This document shows positions 19,600-29,930 of a stretch of DNA of 42,505 bases, piece by piece. The position numbers and the translations under genes are program-made. Under the pieces are notes generated by a model. That model was not told the origin of the DNA. It made no database searches and saw only the letters and a list, made by a program, of their open reading frames with translations. The DNA comes from an uncultured Clostridia bacterium (GTDB taxonomy: Bacteria; Bacillota; Clostridia; TANB77; CAG-508). Numbering within the stretch: the first letter of the stretch is position 1; each line of letters opens with the position of its first letter. The DNA lies in NCBI GenBank assembly GCA_944386785.1, contig CALXCM010000006.1, positions 1-42,505 of the forward strand, in the 5' to 3' direction.

Positions 19600-19637
19600 A
19601 TTTTATCTCTCCTTAAAAAAGTGTTAATCGTAGAAAG

Positions 19638-20372
19638 TTATATATTTTTTATTACAACAACTGTTATGTTGTCATATCCCCCATTATTATTTGCTTTATC
19701 TACTAGCTCTTTTGGTGCTTGTTCTATATCTTTCTTTGCTTCTTTGAATATTTCTTCTTGGCTTACCAAATTAGTTAAACCATCTGAACACATAATTAAT
19801 ATATCTTCTTTTAAAAATCCTTTTACCATTACATCTGGCTCTACAAAAGCATTGCACCCTAGAGCTTTCATTAACATATTTTTTTGTGGGTGATGCATTG
19901 CTTCTTCTTTAGTTATTGTTCCGTCTTTTACTAATTTTTGAACATAACTGTGGTCTTGTGTTAATTTTCTCATAAATTCTTTTCTTATTCTGTAAATTCT
20001 ACTATCTCCAACATGTCCTATATATACTTTATTATTATATATTAAACAAATTTCTAAAGTAGTACCCATTCCTTCTAATTCTTTATTTTCTTTTGATTTT
20101 TCATATACTACCATATTTGCATATTCCATGCTACTTCCTACTAATTGAATTATACTTTCTCTATCTTTTGGTATTTCTTTAAAATTATTTTCAATATAGC
20201 TTTTTGCTGATTGGATAGCTAATTTACTTGCTATTTCTCCTCCGTTGTATCCGCCCATTCCATCTGCTAGCATATACAACTGGACTTGATCTAATGAATC
20301 AGATATATAAAATGAATCCTGATTTATTTCTCTTACCTTTCCTATATCTGACTTAGCATAGGCTTTTATCAT
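19638..20372 (-). CDS. prpC: PP2C-family Ser/Thr phosphatase
   Basis: 244 residues. The metal-binding motifs of PPM phosphatases are all seen: DGMGGYNGGE (about 37-46), GHVGDSRIYRI, MCSDGLTN and GGYDNITVVVI. It removes phosphates from PrkC and its substrates. Cytoplasmic, no membrane helix. First gene of the prpC-prkC operon; the start follows a GAGGTG. Length and motif order are normal. Confidence 0.95.
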   Translation of the reverse strand: MIKAYAKSDIGKVREINQDSFYISDSLDQVQLYMLADGMGGYNGGEIASKLAIQSAKSYIENNFKEIPKDRESIIQLVGSSMEYANMVVYEKSKENKELEGMGTTLEICLIYNNKVYIGHVGDSRIYRIRKEFMRKLTQDHSYVQKLVKDGTITKEEAMHHPQKNMLMKALGCNAFVEPDVMVKGFLKEDILIMCSDGLTNLVSQEEIFKEAKKDIEQAPKELVDKANNNGGYDNITVVVIKNI

Positions 20373-20500
20373 GTACTCACCTCTTTTAGACTTGCTATCT
20401 TTTAATTATATTTCTTCTTTCTATTTTATATCACAAGTTTATATTTTTTGCAATTGTTTTAAATATATTTATGAAGTTTATTAAGTTTTGGCACAAAAGA

Positions 20501-20547
20501 AAAAAACTATGCAAATTTAGGTTAATTCTAGACTTACATAGTTTTTA
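20501..20547 (-). terminator. Terminator of the short hydrophobic-protein gene
   Basis: CATAGTTTTT and AAAAACTATG (20537-20546 with 20502-20511) flank an inner A/T-rich loop. The minus strand continues with T-rich sequence. Confidence 0.5.
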
Positions 20548-20609
20548 GTAATTTCCTTCTTAATGTATCTTCGATTTATTAAGTCTATATTAAATTTGAA
20601 TTTTTAAAA

Positions 20610-20840
20610 TCACTTTTCTACATATTGAATTTTTGGTTTTCTTGAGCGTTCAGTGTTACAAATATAAAGTGACACGAAAACCAGCGTAAGGAAAGGTAAT
20701 GCTAGGAGTGTTAATAAAACGATAAGAGCTGGGATAGTTAGAGCCAGAATCGTTGCAATTGCCTCCACGAAAAACTCGATAATTGTAATCACTAATGCAA
20801 TTAAAGTTATACCTCTTTGTTTTGTGCTTTTTACTCTCAT
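20610..20840 (-). CDS. Short protein with pilin-like GITLIALVITII start and hydrophobic body
   Basis: About 76 residues. The N-terminus RGITLIALVITII is the same pilin-type segment as in the two large surface proteins, but it continues directly into further hydrophobic stretches (LALTIPALIVLLTLLALPF) and ends NTERSRKPKIQYVEK. The start chosen is the second ATG, after AGGGAG; the upstream ATG at 20861 has no such site. Codons such as CTG, ACG, GTG and CGC in the body differ from the AT-rich usage around it, suggesting a foreign or composite origin. Function unknown. Confidence 0.5.
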   Translation of the reverse strand: MRVKSTKQRGITLIALVITIIEFFVEAIATILALTIPALIVLLTLLALPFLTLVFVSLYICNTERSRKPKIQYVEK

Positions 20841-20861
20841 TTGTTTTTCTCTCCCTTTCAT

Positions 20862-21033
20862 TTTTTAATTTCTTTTGTTAGTATTTCTTTTTTACTTTGT
20901 TTTATGCTTATTCTTTTAGCATATATTTATTTTATATATTCTTATGTATTTAGTTAATATGTTGTAGTAAAATACTTCTTTACATTTTTATTACAATTTT
21001 TTTGTTTCTTTTTGTCTATCTTAATCTTTTAGA
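20862..21033. other. Intergenic stretch before mutS2 promoter
   Basis: AT-rich, no supported gene on either strand. Confidence 0.4.
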
Positions 21034-21062
21034 TTGACTAATTTAAAATAGGCTTGTATAAT
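21034..21062 (+). promoter_or_regulatory. Sigma-A promoter of mutS2
   Basis: TTGACT (21034-21039), a 17-base spacer and TATAAT (21057-21062), about 30 bases before the start codon. Confidence 0.85.
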
Positions 21063-21091
21063 AGATATATCAATGTTTAGGAGATTTTAAT

Positions 21092-23513
21092 ATGAATAGT
21101 TATTTTGAAAAATTAGAGTTATATAAAATATTTGATATTTTAAAAGGATATTGTTCTACAATATCAGGAAAAGATTTCGTAAGTAAGCTTTTACCTAGTT
21201 CTAATTCTTTAGAAGTAAAAGAAATGCTTTTAGAAACTTTTGAAGCAATTAATTTAAGTTTTAGAAATTCTTTTCCTTCTTTTTATGACTTTTTTGATAT
21301 TAGTGTAGATTTAAAAACTTTAGAAAGTGGAAATAGTTTAAGTTGCAAATCTTTATTAAACTTAGCAAAAATTTTAGAAAATGCTAGTTCTTTAAAAGAA
21401 TATTTTAATAAAGATTTTTTAGACATATCAGATTATCCTACAATTTCTAAATATTTTAATATGATATATACTAATAAATCAATTTCAGACAAAGTCTTAT
21501 CTTGCATAATAGATGAAAATACTTTAGATGATAATTCTTCTAAAGAGCTTTTATCTATTAGAAGAAAGAAAAGAAATCTAGAACAAGATATTAGAAGCAA
21601 GTTAAACCAAATGATACATTCTTCTAAATATTCAAAATATATTATGGAAAATGTAGTAACTATTAGAAATGACCGTTTTGTAATTCCTGTAAAAGAAGAG
21701 TTTAGAAATGAAATTAAAGGATTTGTTCATGACATTTCAAACGCAGGTTCTACAGTATTTATTGAGCCTACATCAGTTTTTGAAATGAATAATAGTTTAA
21801 ATAAATTAAAATTAGATGAAGAAATTGAAATAGAAAAAATATTGCAAAAACTTTCTATGCTTTTTGTTCCATATTTAGATGAGTTAAAAAATGATGTTAA
21901 TATTTTAGGAAAGCTAGACTTTATATTTGCAAAAGCAAAATATGCTAAAAAGCTAAATGGAACAATTCCAAATATTTCTTCTGACAAATCTTTTAACTTA
22001 AAAAATGCAAGACATCCTTTAATAGATAGCAGTAAATGTGTTGCAAATGATATTTATATTGATAACACTACTTCTATTTTATTAATTACAGGACCAAATA
22101 CAGGTGGAAAAACAGTTACTTTAAAAACAGTAGGGCTTTTAACATTAATGGCATGTTCAGGTTTAGCAGTACCTGTATCAGAAAATTCTAGTATTTATGT
22201 ATATGACAAAATATTTGCAGATATTGGAGATGACCAAAGTATATCAGATTCATTAAGTACTTTTTCATCACATATGACAAATATTGTAGATATTACAAAA
22301 AACGCAACACCTAATTCTTTAATATTAGTTGATGAATTAGGTTCTGGAACAGACCCAATAGAAGGAGCAAATCTTGCAATTAGCATTCTAGACTATTTAA
22401 AAACTTTAGGAGCTACAACAATTGCAACAACTCATTATCAAGAATTAAAAAGATATGCTTTAATAACTCCAGGATTTAAAAATGCATCTGTTGAATTTGA
22501 TATTTCAAAACTTGCACCTACCTATAGGTTACTAATTGGAATTCCGGGAAAAAGTAATGCTTTTGAGATAAGTAAAAAATTAGGACTATCAGAAGAAATT
22601 ATTGATAAAGCAAAATCTATGATGAAAAAAGATGATATAAATATTGAAGAACTTTTAAAATCCATTTATGATGATAAAGCTCTAATTGAAAACGAAAAAG
22701 AAAAAATATTAGAAAACTCTTCTAAAATAGAGGTTTTAGAAAAAGAATTAGAAACGGATAAAAGAAAATTAGAAGAAAGAAAAAAAGAAATAATTGAAAA
22801 TGCAAAAATAAAAGCAAGAGATATTTTATTAGATGCAAAAGAAGAAGCAAATGATATTATAAAAAGCATGTCACAACTTCCTTCATTTTCTAAAAAAGAA
22901 GCAGATAATTTAAGAAATAAATTAAATAAATCAATTTCTGATATAAAGCTTCTTGATAATAGTAATAATACTGCAGATATTAGTAATAAGGAAAATAACA
23001 AAGAAAATTTTATTAATAAAAAAGATGTAAAAAAGAATTTGGAAGTATATATTCCAAGTTTAAATACATCTGGAATAATAGTATCTAATCTTTCAAAGGA
23101 TAATACTGTTCAAGTACAAATAGGTTCTATGAAAATGAATTTAGAACTTTCAAAATTAAGAAAAGCAAATACTAATGTTTCTACTAGTAGTTCTAAAAAT
23201 ACAAATAAAAAAGATAAAAATAGCAATAATTTAAGTGATAATTATACTAAAATTTCTAAAACAAGAACTGTAAAATCAGAAATAAATGTAATAGGGCAAA
23301 ATGTAGACGAAGCAACATTTGTAATAGATAAGTTTTTAGACGATGCTTCTTTAGCAAAACTTCAAACAGTTAGAATTGTTCATGGTAAAGGAACAGGAAA
23401 ACTAAGAGAAGGAATACACAAATTTTTAAAAACAAATCCACATGTAAAATCATTTAGGCTTCGGAACATTTGGTGAAGGAGAAATGGGAGTAACAGTTGT
23501 CAATTTGAGATAA
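21092..23513 (+). CDS. mutS2: Endonuclease MutS2, needs +1 recoding at CGG
   Basis: Predicted 806 residues. ATPase core with Walker A GPNTGGKTVTLKTVG (about 334) and Walker B LVDELGSGTDPIEGANLA; a coiled segment (about 500-590); C-terminal Smr nuclease domain with GQNVDEA and VRIVHGKGTGKLREG. MutS2 acts in recombination control and ribosome rescue. The zero frame ends at KSFRLRNIW; skipping one C before GGA at 23462 gives FRLGTFGEGEMGVTVVNLR, the standard MutS2 ending (FRxGxxGEGGxGVTVVxL). This is the only plus-strand recoded gene, which matters for excluding a strand-specific sequencing artefact. Own promoter and AGGAG. Confidence 0.95.
23462..23464 (+). other. CGG +1 recoding site in mutS2
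   Basis: CTT CGG AAC in the incoming frame; skipping C gives CTT GGA ACA, Gly791 of the Smr domain, then 15 more family-typical residues to TAA at 23511. Confidence 0.9.
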
Positions 23514-23640
23514 TGGGGACAGTTCTCATTTCTCTCATTTTTGTCGAATTTTGTCGAATGAGACTTTTAGGGACAGACTTAAGACAAATGGGACAAATGG
23601 GGACTTAAGCAATTTGGTCTCATTTAAGACAAAAACGCTT
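23514..23640. repeat. Intergenic GGGGACAG-type repeat (copy A)
   Basis: GGGGACAGTTCTCATTTCTC, then TTTGTCGAATTTTGTCGA, and shorter related blocks such as AGGGACAGACTT and GACAAAAACGCTTAAG. The same words recur at 26394-26520, 26940-26992, 32190-32226 and 32650-32692. The gene ends on both sides converge here. Confidence 0.7.
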
Positions 23641-23655
23641 AAGCCCCTCTTTTTC

Positions 23656-24459
23656 TCACACATATTTTTCTATAATTAACACTGTTCTTCCGCTTCTTGT
23701 AGTTCCATCAATTCCTTTTACAGTAAATCTTCCTTTCCCTCTTACTGTAATAATATCTCCAAGTTTTATTTGTTTTGAAAGTTTTGTTTCACTTTTTCCA
23801 TTTATAAATACTCTTTCTTGCTCTATTACAGTTTTAGCTTTACTTCTAGATTTCCTTATTAAATCTGACACTATATTATCTAACCTTAATGATGGTACAA
23901 TTATTTTTATCTCTTCTTTTTCTGGAATTTTAACTTTTAAATCTTTTATTTCTACTACCTCTATTTTGCTATTCTGAAACCTTGTTAAACTTGGAAGTTC
24001 TTTTTCTAAAATACTTGCAAAATCACTTATAGTAATTATATCTGCTCCATCTTTTCTAACTAGTATATCTCCTACCATCTCTCTTTTTAGCCCAAGTTTT
24101 ACAATTCCACCTAAATAGTTTCTATGACTAAACTTTCCATAGTCTTCTTCTTGCAGTTTTATTCTTACTACTTTTAAGAATTTAGGATAATTTTTTTCAA
24201 TCATTTCATCAGTATATTTTTCTGGATATACAATTAAGATTTTTCTTTCAGAATCTTCATACCCACCATAAAGTTTATAATTTTTATAGTCTATTTTTCT
24301 TAGAAAATTTTCTACTAATGAAATTTGATACATATCTAAAAAATTTGTATTTTCTAGCTTTTCTTTTGTCTTAGACATTTCTATTTTATCTAAAACTTGT
24401 GCTAAACAGATTTTATCTTCTTGTTTTCTGTAATCATTTAAAAGTGTCTTCTTATCCAC
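23656..24459 (-). CDS. ylmH: S4-domain RNA-binding protein, YlmH family
   Basis: 267 residues. The C-terminal S4 RNA-binding domain starts near LRLDNIVSDLIRKSRSKAK and contains VFINGKSETKLSKQIKLGD and RGKGRFTVKG. The N-terminal part with DRKTLLN-type start and GGYEDSERKILIVYP is the usual YlmH body. YlmH associates with ribosomal large subunits and peptidyl-tRNA, and takes part in rescue of stalled large-subunit products. It normally sits in a division gene cluster; here it is 3 bases after dxs with the ribosome binding site inside the dxs end, GTG start. Confidence 0.9.
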   Translation of the reverse strand: MDKKTLLNDYRKQEDKICLAQVLDKIEMSKTKEKLENTNFLDMYQISLVENFLRKIDYKNYKLYGGYEDSERKILIVYPEKYTDEMIEKNYPKFLKVVRIKLQEEDYGKFSHRNYLGGIVKLGLKREMVGDILVRKDGADIITISDFASILEKELPSLTRFQNSKIEVVEIKDLKVKIPEKEEIKIIVPSLRLDNIVSDLIRKSRSKAKTVIEQERVFINGKSETKLSKQIKLGDIITVRGKGRFTVKGIDGTTRSGRTVLIIEKYV

Positions 24460-24462
24460 TTT

Positions 24463-26336
24463 TTATTCCTCCTTGTGTAAACTAATTTGTTTTACTTTTT
24501 TTATAATACTTTTTTTGTCTAATCCATAGATTTCTTCTAATTCTTCTACTTTTCCATGTTTTATAAACATATCTGGATATGCTAATTTTTCAAATTTAAT
24601 ATTTTCTTTATTTTCTATGTTCTCTATAATTAGTTCTTCTACAGCTGTTCCTAATCCATTTATTTTTGTTCCATCTTCTATAGTTATAACTTTATTTGTT
24701 TTTAAAATAGAATTTTTTATAGTTTTACTATCTAATGGTTTTAAAAATCTTGCATTTATTACTTCTACATCTATTTTTTCTTTTTCTAATTTAATTGCTA
24801 CATCTTCTGCTCTTGAGACCATCTTTCCAATTGCAATTATTGATATATCTTTTCCTTTTTTTATTATTTCCGCTTTTCCAGTTTCTATTTTTTCATGATT
24901 TTTAAAGCTTCTTTCTTCTCCACCTCTAGGATATCTAATAACTACTGGCTTACCTAAATTTACTGCATATTCTAGCATTTGTTCTAATTCATAAAAATCT
25001 TTTGGTGCTAGTATTTCTAAATTTGGAACTAATCTAAAAAAAGCTAAGTCAAATTCTCCTTGATGCGTTTCTCCGTCTTGACCTACAATTCCTGCTCTAT
25101 CTACACACATAACAACAGGTAAATTTTGAATTGCTATATCATGAATAACTTGGTCATATGCTCTTTGATAAAATGATGAATATATTGGAACAACTGGGAT
25201 AATTCCGTCTTTTGCCATACCTGCAGCTAAACCTAGTGCATGTTGTTCTGCAATTCCTATGTCGAAAAATCTATCTGGAAATTCATTTGCAAATTCTTTT
25301 AGGCCTGTTCCATCTTTCATTGATGCAGTTATTGCGACTATTTTTTTATTTTCTCTTGCAAGCTTTACTAGTTTTTTTCCAAAAACTTTAGAATAATCAT
25401 CTTTCTTTTTATTTAAACTCTCACCTGTAACCAAGTCAAATGGTCCTGTTGCATGAAATTTATCTGGATTTTCTTCAGCCTTTACATATCCTTTTCCTTT
25501 TTTAGTCAAAACATGAATTAAAACCGGTCCATCTAGTTCTTTACTAATTTTAAGCATCCTTTCTAACTCTTGCTCATCATGCCCATCAACTGGCCCTAAA
25601 TATCTAAAACCAATATCTTCAAAAAACATCTTTGGAATTACTAATTGTTTTATACTCCTTTTTATTCTTTGAATTATTTTAACTGCTGGCTTTCCAATTA
25701 GAGGAACCTTAAGCAATGCTTTTTTTATTGACAAACTAGATTTTGTGTATGTTCTTTTAGTTCTAAGTTTGCTTAAAAACATACTCATTCCGCCTATATT
25801 TTTAGATATGCTCATTTCATTATCATTTAATATTACTGTCATTTTTGTTCCACTGTATCCTGCATCATTTAATGCCTCTAATGCCATTCCGTCCGAGTAA
25901 GTGCTCCATCTCCAATTACAGCAATTACAGAATTTGTTTCATTTTTAATATCTCTTGCTCTTGCCATACCAAGTGCTGCTGAAATTGATGTGCTACTATG
26001 ACCTGTATTAAAACAATCAGTCTCTGACTCATTTGTCTTTGGAAAACCTGCTATTCCATCTAGCTTCCTTAAAGTCTTTAACTCTTCTTTTCTTCCTGTT
26101 AAAATCTTATGCACATAAGTTTGATGCCCAACATCCCATATAATTTTATCTTTTGGCAAATCAAACACACTGTTAAGAGCAATAGTAAGCTCTACAACAC
26201 CTAAATTTGAAGCTAAATGTCCTCCGTTTTTTGACACAATTTCTAATATATATTTTCTAATATCATCTGCTAAAATTTCTTTTTCTTCTTTATTTAATTT
26301 TTTCAAATCTTCACTTGAATTTATTTTTTCTAACAT
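24463..26336 (-). CDS. dxs: 1-deoxy-D-xylulose-5-phosphate synthase, needs two tandem +1 events at CGG
   Basis: Predicted 623 residues. Thiamine-diphosphate enzyme joining pyruvate and glyceraldehyde 3-phosphate, the entry step of the MEP isoprenoid pathway. Motifs: [68 protein letters not shown]. The upstream frame ends at [11 protein letters not shown] and the downstream frame resumes with [10 protein letters not shown], offset by two bases. Skipping one C before each of two successive GGA codons gives [15 protein letters not shown], the exact family TPP-binding motif. ATG at 26336 after AAGGTGG; a GTG three codons upstream overlaps that site. Operon with ylmH. Confidence 0.95.
25889..25895 (-). 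other. Tandem CGG +1 recoding sites in dxs
   Basis: Minus strand ACT CGGA CGGA ATG. Skipping the C at 25895 and the C at 25891 gives ACT GGA GGA ATG, Gly148-Gly149 of GDGALTGG. Confidence 0.9.
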
Positions 26337-26393
26337 TACTACCACCTTTTTAATTTAAAGCAAAAAGATTATATCATCAATTTTCAATTTTGT

Positions 26394-26520
26394 CGAGAAA
26401 ATAGGGGACAGTTCTCATTTCTCTCATTTTTGCCGAATTTTGTCGACTGAAAAATGATGAGACAAATGGGGACAGACTTGAGATTTTTGGGGACGGAGCA
26501 TTTTTGTCTCATCATCAATT
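26394..26520. repeat. Intergenic GGGGACAG-type repeat (copy B)
   Basis: First half GGGGACAGTTCTCATTTCTC with TTTTGTCGACT as in copy A. Second half (about 26469-26510) GGGGACAGACTTGAGATTTT and GGGGACGGAGCATTTTTGTC. The second half recurs in inverted orientation at 26940-26992, so the pair brackets the small gene at 26613. Confidence 0.75.
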
Positions 26521-26540
26521 TTATTTTTGCATATAAAAAA

Positions 26541-26565
26541 GATAGCACTAAAATTTAGTGCTACC
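26541..26565 (-). terminator. Terminator of the 78-residue gene
   Basis: TAGCACTAAA / TTTAGTGCTA hairpin followed on the minus strand by TCTTTTTTAT. Confidence 0.8.
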
Positions 26566-26612
26566 TTTAGAGGTATATTCCCCTAGATGTCACAAGTTAT
26601 TGTTAAAACTTG

Positions 26613-26849
26613 TTAGTCGCCAAAAGTTGGCCATCTTTTCTTTTCAGGAGCTTCATAACCATTTGCACGGTCATGACGCATAGCTTCTTCAGCACTACCT
26701 GTCATTTGAAGAGTTTCAATTACATCTCTTAGAAGTTCTAACTTCTCTTTCTGGTTTTCACCTTGTTCAAACTCTTCAATAAACTGGTCTGAATAGCCTG
26801 CCTCCTTTAACAATGCTCTCCGAGCTTCAGGTTTTAACAATGATGTCAT
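26613..26849 (-). CDS. Small protein of unknown function with atypical codons
   Basis: 78 residues, hydrophilic and helical: KPEARRALLKEAGYS, ENQKEKLELLRDVIETLQ, then a tail EKKRWPTFGD. I do not recognise a family. AGGAGG precedes the ATG. Arg is written CGT twice and once CGG (26822-26820), and the codon choice is less AT-rich than the neighbours. The CGG is read through in frame here: skipping its C would give a stop within five codons. It is the only ordinary in-frame CGG in the window. The gene has its own terminator and sits between inverted copies of the GGGGACAG repeat, which suggests acquisition as a small cassette. Confidence 0.65.
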   Translation of the reverse strand: MTSLLKPEARRALLKEAGYSDQFIEEFEQGENQKEKLELLRDVIETLQMTGSAEEAMRHDRANGYEAPEKKRWPTFGD

Positions 26850-26939
26850 ATTTTCTACCTCCTTTTTGCTAAACCTTATAGTATAATATCATTATACCAT
26901 TTTTTATGTAAATAGTCAAAATTCATATAATTTTAAATT

Positions 26940-26992
26940 GCGATGAGACAAAAACGCTCCGTCCCTAAAAATCTCAAGTCTGTCCCCTATCT
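26940..26992. repeat. Intergenic GGGGACAG-type repeat (copy C, inverted)
   Basis: Read on the minus strand: GGGGACAGACTTGAGATTTT, AGGGACGGAGCGTTTTTGTC, TCATCG. This is nearly identical to the second half of copy B, in opposite orientation. Confidence 0.75.
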
Positions 26993-27001
26993 ATCAAAAA
27001 A

Positions 27002-27021
27002 GATGCCAAACTTTTGGCACC
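27002..27021 (-). terminator. Terminator of the small gene at 27042
   Basis: TGCCAAA / TTTGGCA hairpin with TCTTTTTTG after it on the minus strand. Confidence 0.75.
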
Positions 27022-27041
27022 TTTTTAGGATTTTGCAAGAA

Positions 27042-27218
27042 TTAGATAATTCCTTCTCTTCTAAGGTCTCTTCGAACAACTTCAATATCAAAACTTGACT
27101 CTTTCAATTTTTTTATGACTTTTTCTTTTTTAAGGGGATTTCTGATTAAATCAATTCTTTCTATTTCGTGTTCTAAAAGTCCTTTTTTCCTTAATTCTTG
27201 CTTAAGCGTATGATTCAC
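27042..27218 (-). CDS. Small basic protein of unknown function, GTG start
   Basis: 58 codons from GTG at 27218, with AGGAGG about 10 bases upstream and a terminator just downstream. The sequence is highly charged and helical: KQELRKKGLLEHEIERIDLI, then KKLKESSFDIEVVRRDLRRE. I cannot assign a family. Regular spacing of charged residues and the ribosome binding site support a real gene. The upstream start and the separate terminator indicate its own transcript. Confidence 0.55.
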   Translation of the reverse strand: MNHTLKQELRKKGLLEHEIERIDLIRNPLKKEKVIKKLKESSFDIEVVRRDLRREGII

Positions 27219-27329
27219 TTCGCTTTATCCTCCTTGCTGCATCTTCACAGCAGGTTATATTATACTACATTTTTCTATATTCTTCAACTGTTGTTAAAGC
27301 TATATTTTTTACCTATAAAAGCTTATTTT

Positions 27330-29786
27330 TTATTCAATTACAATCTTTTTATCTTTTACAGTGACTTTAGCGACTTTATTTTTCTTGATTTTACCGTCTA
27401 AAATTGCTTCTGCTAATTTATCTTCTAATACATTTTGGATTGTTCTTCTAAGTGGTCTTGCTCCAAAGTTTTTGTCAATTCCTTCACTTGCAATTAATTT
27501 TTTTACTTTAGAGTCTAATTCTATTTTTATTTTTTGTGCTTCTAATCTTTTTGTAACTTCTTTTAGCATAATATCAATAATTTTGTCTATTTCTTTGTCT
27601 GTTAGTTTATGGAACACTATTATTTCATCAATACGGTTTATAAATTCTGGTCTTAATTCCTTTTTTAAGGCTTCCATAACTTCTTTTTTTATTTCTTCAT
27701 ATTCTTTTTTTGTTTCTTCTTTTTTGTCTGCATCTTTTGAAGTTCCAGCAAATCCTAAAGTCTTTTTATCTGTAATTAATCTTGCGCCAATATTTGATGT
27801 CATAATTACAACTGTATTTTTAAAGTTTACTGTTCTTCCTTGTGAGTCTGTTAGCCTTCCATCTTCTAGGATTTGTAAAAGCATGTTCATAACATCTGGA
27901 TGTGCTTTTTCGATTTCATCAAATAGTATTACTGAATATGGTTTTCTTCTTATTTTTTCTGTTAATTGTCCTCCTTCGTCAAAACCTACATATCCTGGAG
28001 GTGAACCTATTAGTTTTGATACTGAATGTGGTTCCATATATTCTGACATGTCTATTCTTATCATTGCATTTTCGTCGCCAAAAAGAGCCTCTGCTAATGC
28101 TTTTGCAGTTTCAGTTTTTCCAACTCCTGTTGGTCCTAAGAATAGGAATGAACCTATTGGTCTTTTTGGGTCTTTTAAACCAACTCTTCCTCTTCTTATT
28201 GCCTTTGCAACCGCTTCTACCGCTTCATCTTGTCCAATTACTCTTTCATGAAGTGTTTTTTCTAGATTTTTTAGTCTTTCGTTTTCATCTTCTGTAATTT
28301 TTTTTGCTGGAATTCCTGTCCAACTTGCAATTACTTCTGCTATATTTTCTTCTGTTATATTTGTAATAGATTTATTATTTTTATTTTTCCATTTCTTTTG
28401 TTCTTTTTCATATTTTTCTTTTAAACTTCTTTCCTTATCTCTTAAGGCTGCTGCTTCTTCAAATTTTTGTGTTCTTACTGCCTCTTCTTTATCTTTTGTT
28501 ACATTTTCAATATCTTCTTCTAGTTTTTTCAAACTATCTGGCTCTGTATATGTTTTAAGTTTTGCACGAGATGCTGCTTCATCTATTAAGTCTATTGCTT
28601 TATCTGGCAAGAATCTATCATTAATATATCTAATAGACATATCAACTGCTGCATTAATTGCTTCATCTGTTATTTTAACACCGTGATGAGCCTCATATTT
28701 ATCACGAATTCCTTTTAAAATTTTAATTGTGTCATTTCTTGTAGGTTCATTTACAGTAACAGGGCTAAATCTTCTTTCTAATGCTGCATCTTTTTCTATA
28801 TATTTTCTGTATTCATTAAGTGTAGTAGCACCAACTAATTGTATTTCTCCTCTTGCAAGAAGTGGTTTTAAGATATTTGCTGCGTCTATTGCACCTTCAG
28901 CTGCACCTGCTCCTACTATTGTATGAATTTCATCTATGAATAAAATTACATCTCCTGCTTTTTTTACTTCTTCTAAAGCTTTTTTTATTCTTTCTTCGAA
29001 ATCTCCTCTATATTTACTTCCTGCCACCATTCCTGAAATATCGACAGTTACTACCCTTTTATCTTTTAATATTTCTGGAACATCTCCTGATACTATTTTT
29101 TGAGCTAATCCTTCCACAATTGCAGTTTTACCAACACCAGGTTCACCTATCAAACATGGATTATTTTTTGTCCTTCTAGATAAAATTTGAATAACTCTTT
29201 CTATTTCTTCTTTTCTTCCTACAATTGGGTCTATCTTTCCTTCTGCTACTTTTTTAGTTAGATCTTCTCCAAATTGATTTAAAGTTGGAGTTTGATTATA
29301 GCTTCCTTTTTTATTAGTTCTGCTATTTTTTCCTTCATTTCCTGATAAATCTTCTCCTTCGTTTATAACTTTTACAAGATTTCCATATAGTTTTGGAATT
29401 GAAATATTTAGGTCTATTAAAATTCTATTTGCTACACTATCTCCTTCTCTTAAAATTCCAATTAAAAGATGTTCTGTTCCTATATAGTTGTACCCTAGTT
29501 TTCTTGCTTCTACAAATGAACTTTCAATAACTCTTTTTGTTCTTGGAGTAAATCCTAATGTTTCTGAAATTGGTTCTTGTCTTCCTATTAATTCTACAAT
29601 CTCGTCAATTATATTTTCAGATGTTAAACCATTATCTTCTAAAACTTTTGATGCTACTCCATTTTCTTCTTTTACAAGTCCATATAATATATGTTCTGTA
29701 CCTATGTAGCTATGTCCTAATTGAAGTGCAAGTTCATTTGCAAGTTCAATTACATTTTTTGCACTATTTGTAAATTTGTATATCAT
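27330..29786 (-). CDS. clpC: ATP-dependent Clp protease ATP-binding subunit ClpC
   Basis: About 818 residues, full length. N-terminal double Clp-N repeat ([15 protein letters not shown] and [14 protein letters not shown]), first AAA module with Walker A GEPGVGKT, middle domain with a UVR-like segment ([15 protein letters not shown]), second AAA module with GPTGVGKT, and ClpP-loop region. Hexameric unfoldase feeding ClpP, and the receiver of McsB-phosphoarginine-tagged proteins. The start is the ATG 8 bases after AAAGGG. It lies just beyond ctsR-mcsA-mcsB on the same strand but is separated by a small plus-strand gene, so it probably has its own promoter. Confidence 0.98.
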   Translation of the reverse strand: MIYKFTNSAKNVIELANELALQLGHSYIGTEHILYGLVKEENGVASKVLEDNGLTSENIIDEIVELIGRQEPISETLGFTPRTKRVIESSFVEARKLGYNYIGTEHLLIGILREGDSVANRILIDLNISIPKLYGNLVKVINEGEDLSGNEGKNSRTNKKGSYNQTPTLNQFGEDLTKKVAEGKIDPIVGRKEEIERVIQILSRRTKNNPCLIGEPGVGKTAIVEGLAQKIVSGDVPEILKDKRVVTVDISGMVAGSKYRGDFEERIKKALEEVKKAGDVILFIDEIHTIVGAGAAEGAIDAANILKPLLARGEIQLVGATTLNEYRKYIEKDAALERRFSPVTVNEPTRNDTIKILKGIRDKYEAHHGVKITDEAINAAVDMSIRYINDRFLPDKAIDLIDEAASRAKLKTYTEPDSLKKLEEDIENVTKDKEEAVRTQKFEEAAALRDKERSLKEKYEKEQKKWKNKNNKSITNITEENIAEVIASWTGIPAKKITEDENERLKNLEKTLHERVIGQDEAVEAVAKAIRRGRVGLKDPKRPIGSFLFLGPTGVGKTETAKALAEALFGDENAMIRIDMSEYMEPHSVSKLIGSPPGYVGFDEGGQLTEKIRRKPYSVILFDEIEKAHPDVMNMLLQILEDGRLTDSQGRTVNFKNTVVIMTSNIGARLITDKKTLGFAGTSKDADKKEETKKEYEEIKKEVMEALKKELRPEFINRIDEIIVFHKLTDKEIDKIIDIMLKEVTKRLEAQKIKIELDSKVKKLIASEGIDKNFGARPLRRTIQNVLEDKLAEAILDGKIKKNKVAKVTVKDKKIVIE

Positions 29787-29831
29787 AATTATCACCCTTT
29801 CTTTTTTTATTTTCTCTTCGACAAATTTTTC

Positions 29832-29859
29832 TTGACTTATTTTTTTACTATGCTAAAAT
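29832..29859 (+). promoter_or_regulatory. Promoter of the small membrane-protein gene
   Basis: TTGACT (29832-29837), 16 bases, TAAAAT (29854-29859), facing the gene at 29931. Confidence 0.5.
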
Positions 29860-29885
29860 ATATCACATACACTTTTTGATAATTG

Positions 29886-29907
29886 TTTATCTTATTTGAT
29901 AAACATA
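29886..29907. repeat. Inverted repeat TGTTTATC / GATAAACA
   Basis: A perfect 8-bp inverted repeat with six bases between, in the shared upstream region of clpC and the small membrane gene; a leader hairpin or an operator. Confidence 0.5.
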
Positions 29908-29930
29908 AGCTTTAAGGGGGTATTAGCATC

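Noticed and set aside
23514..23640. A CRISPR array, because of repeated words
   Set aside because: Repeat spacing is irregular, the words differ in length, and no cas gene is present.
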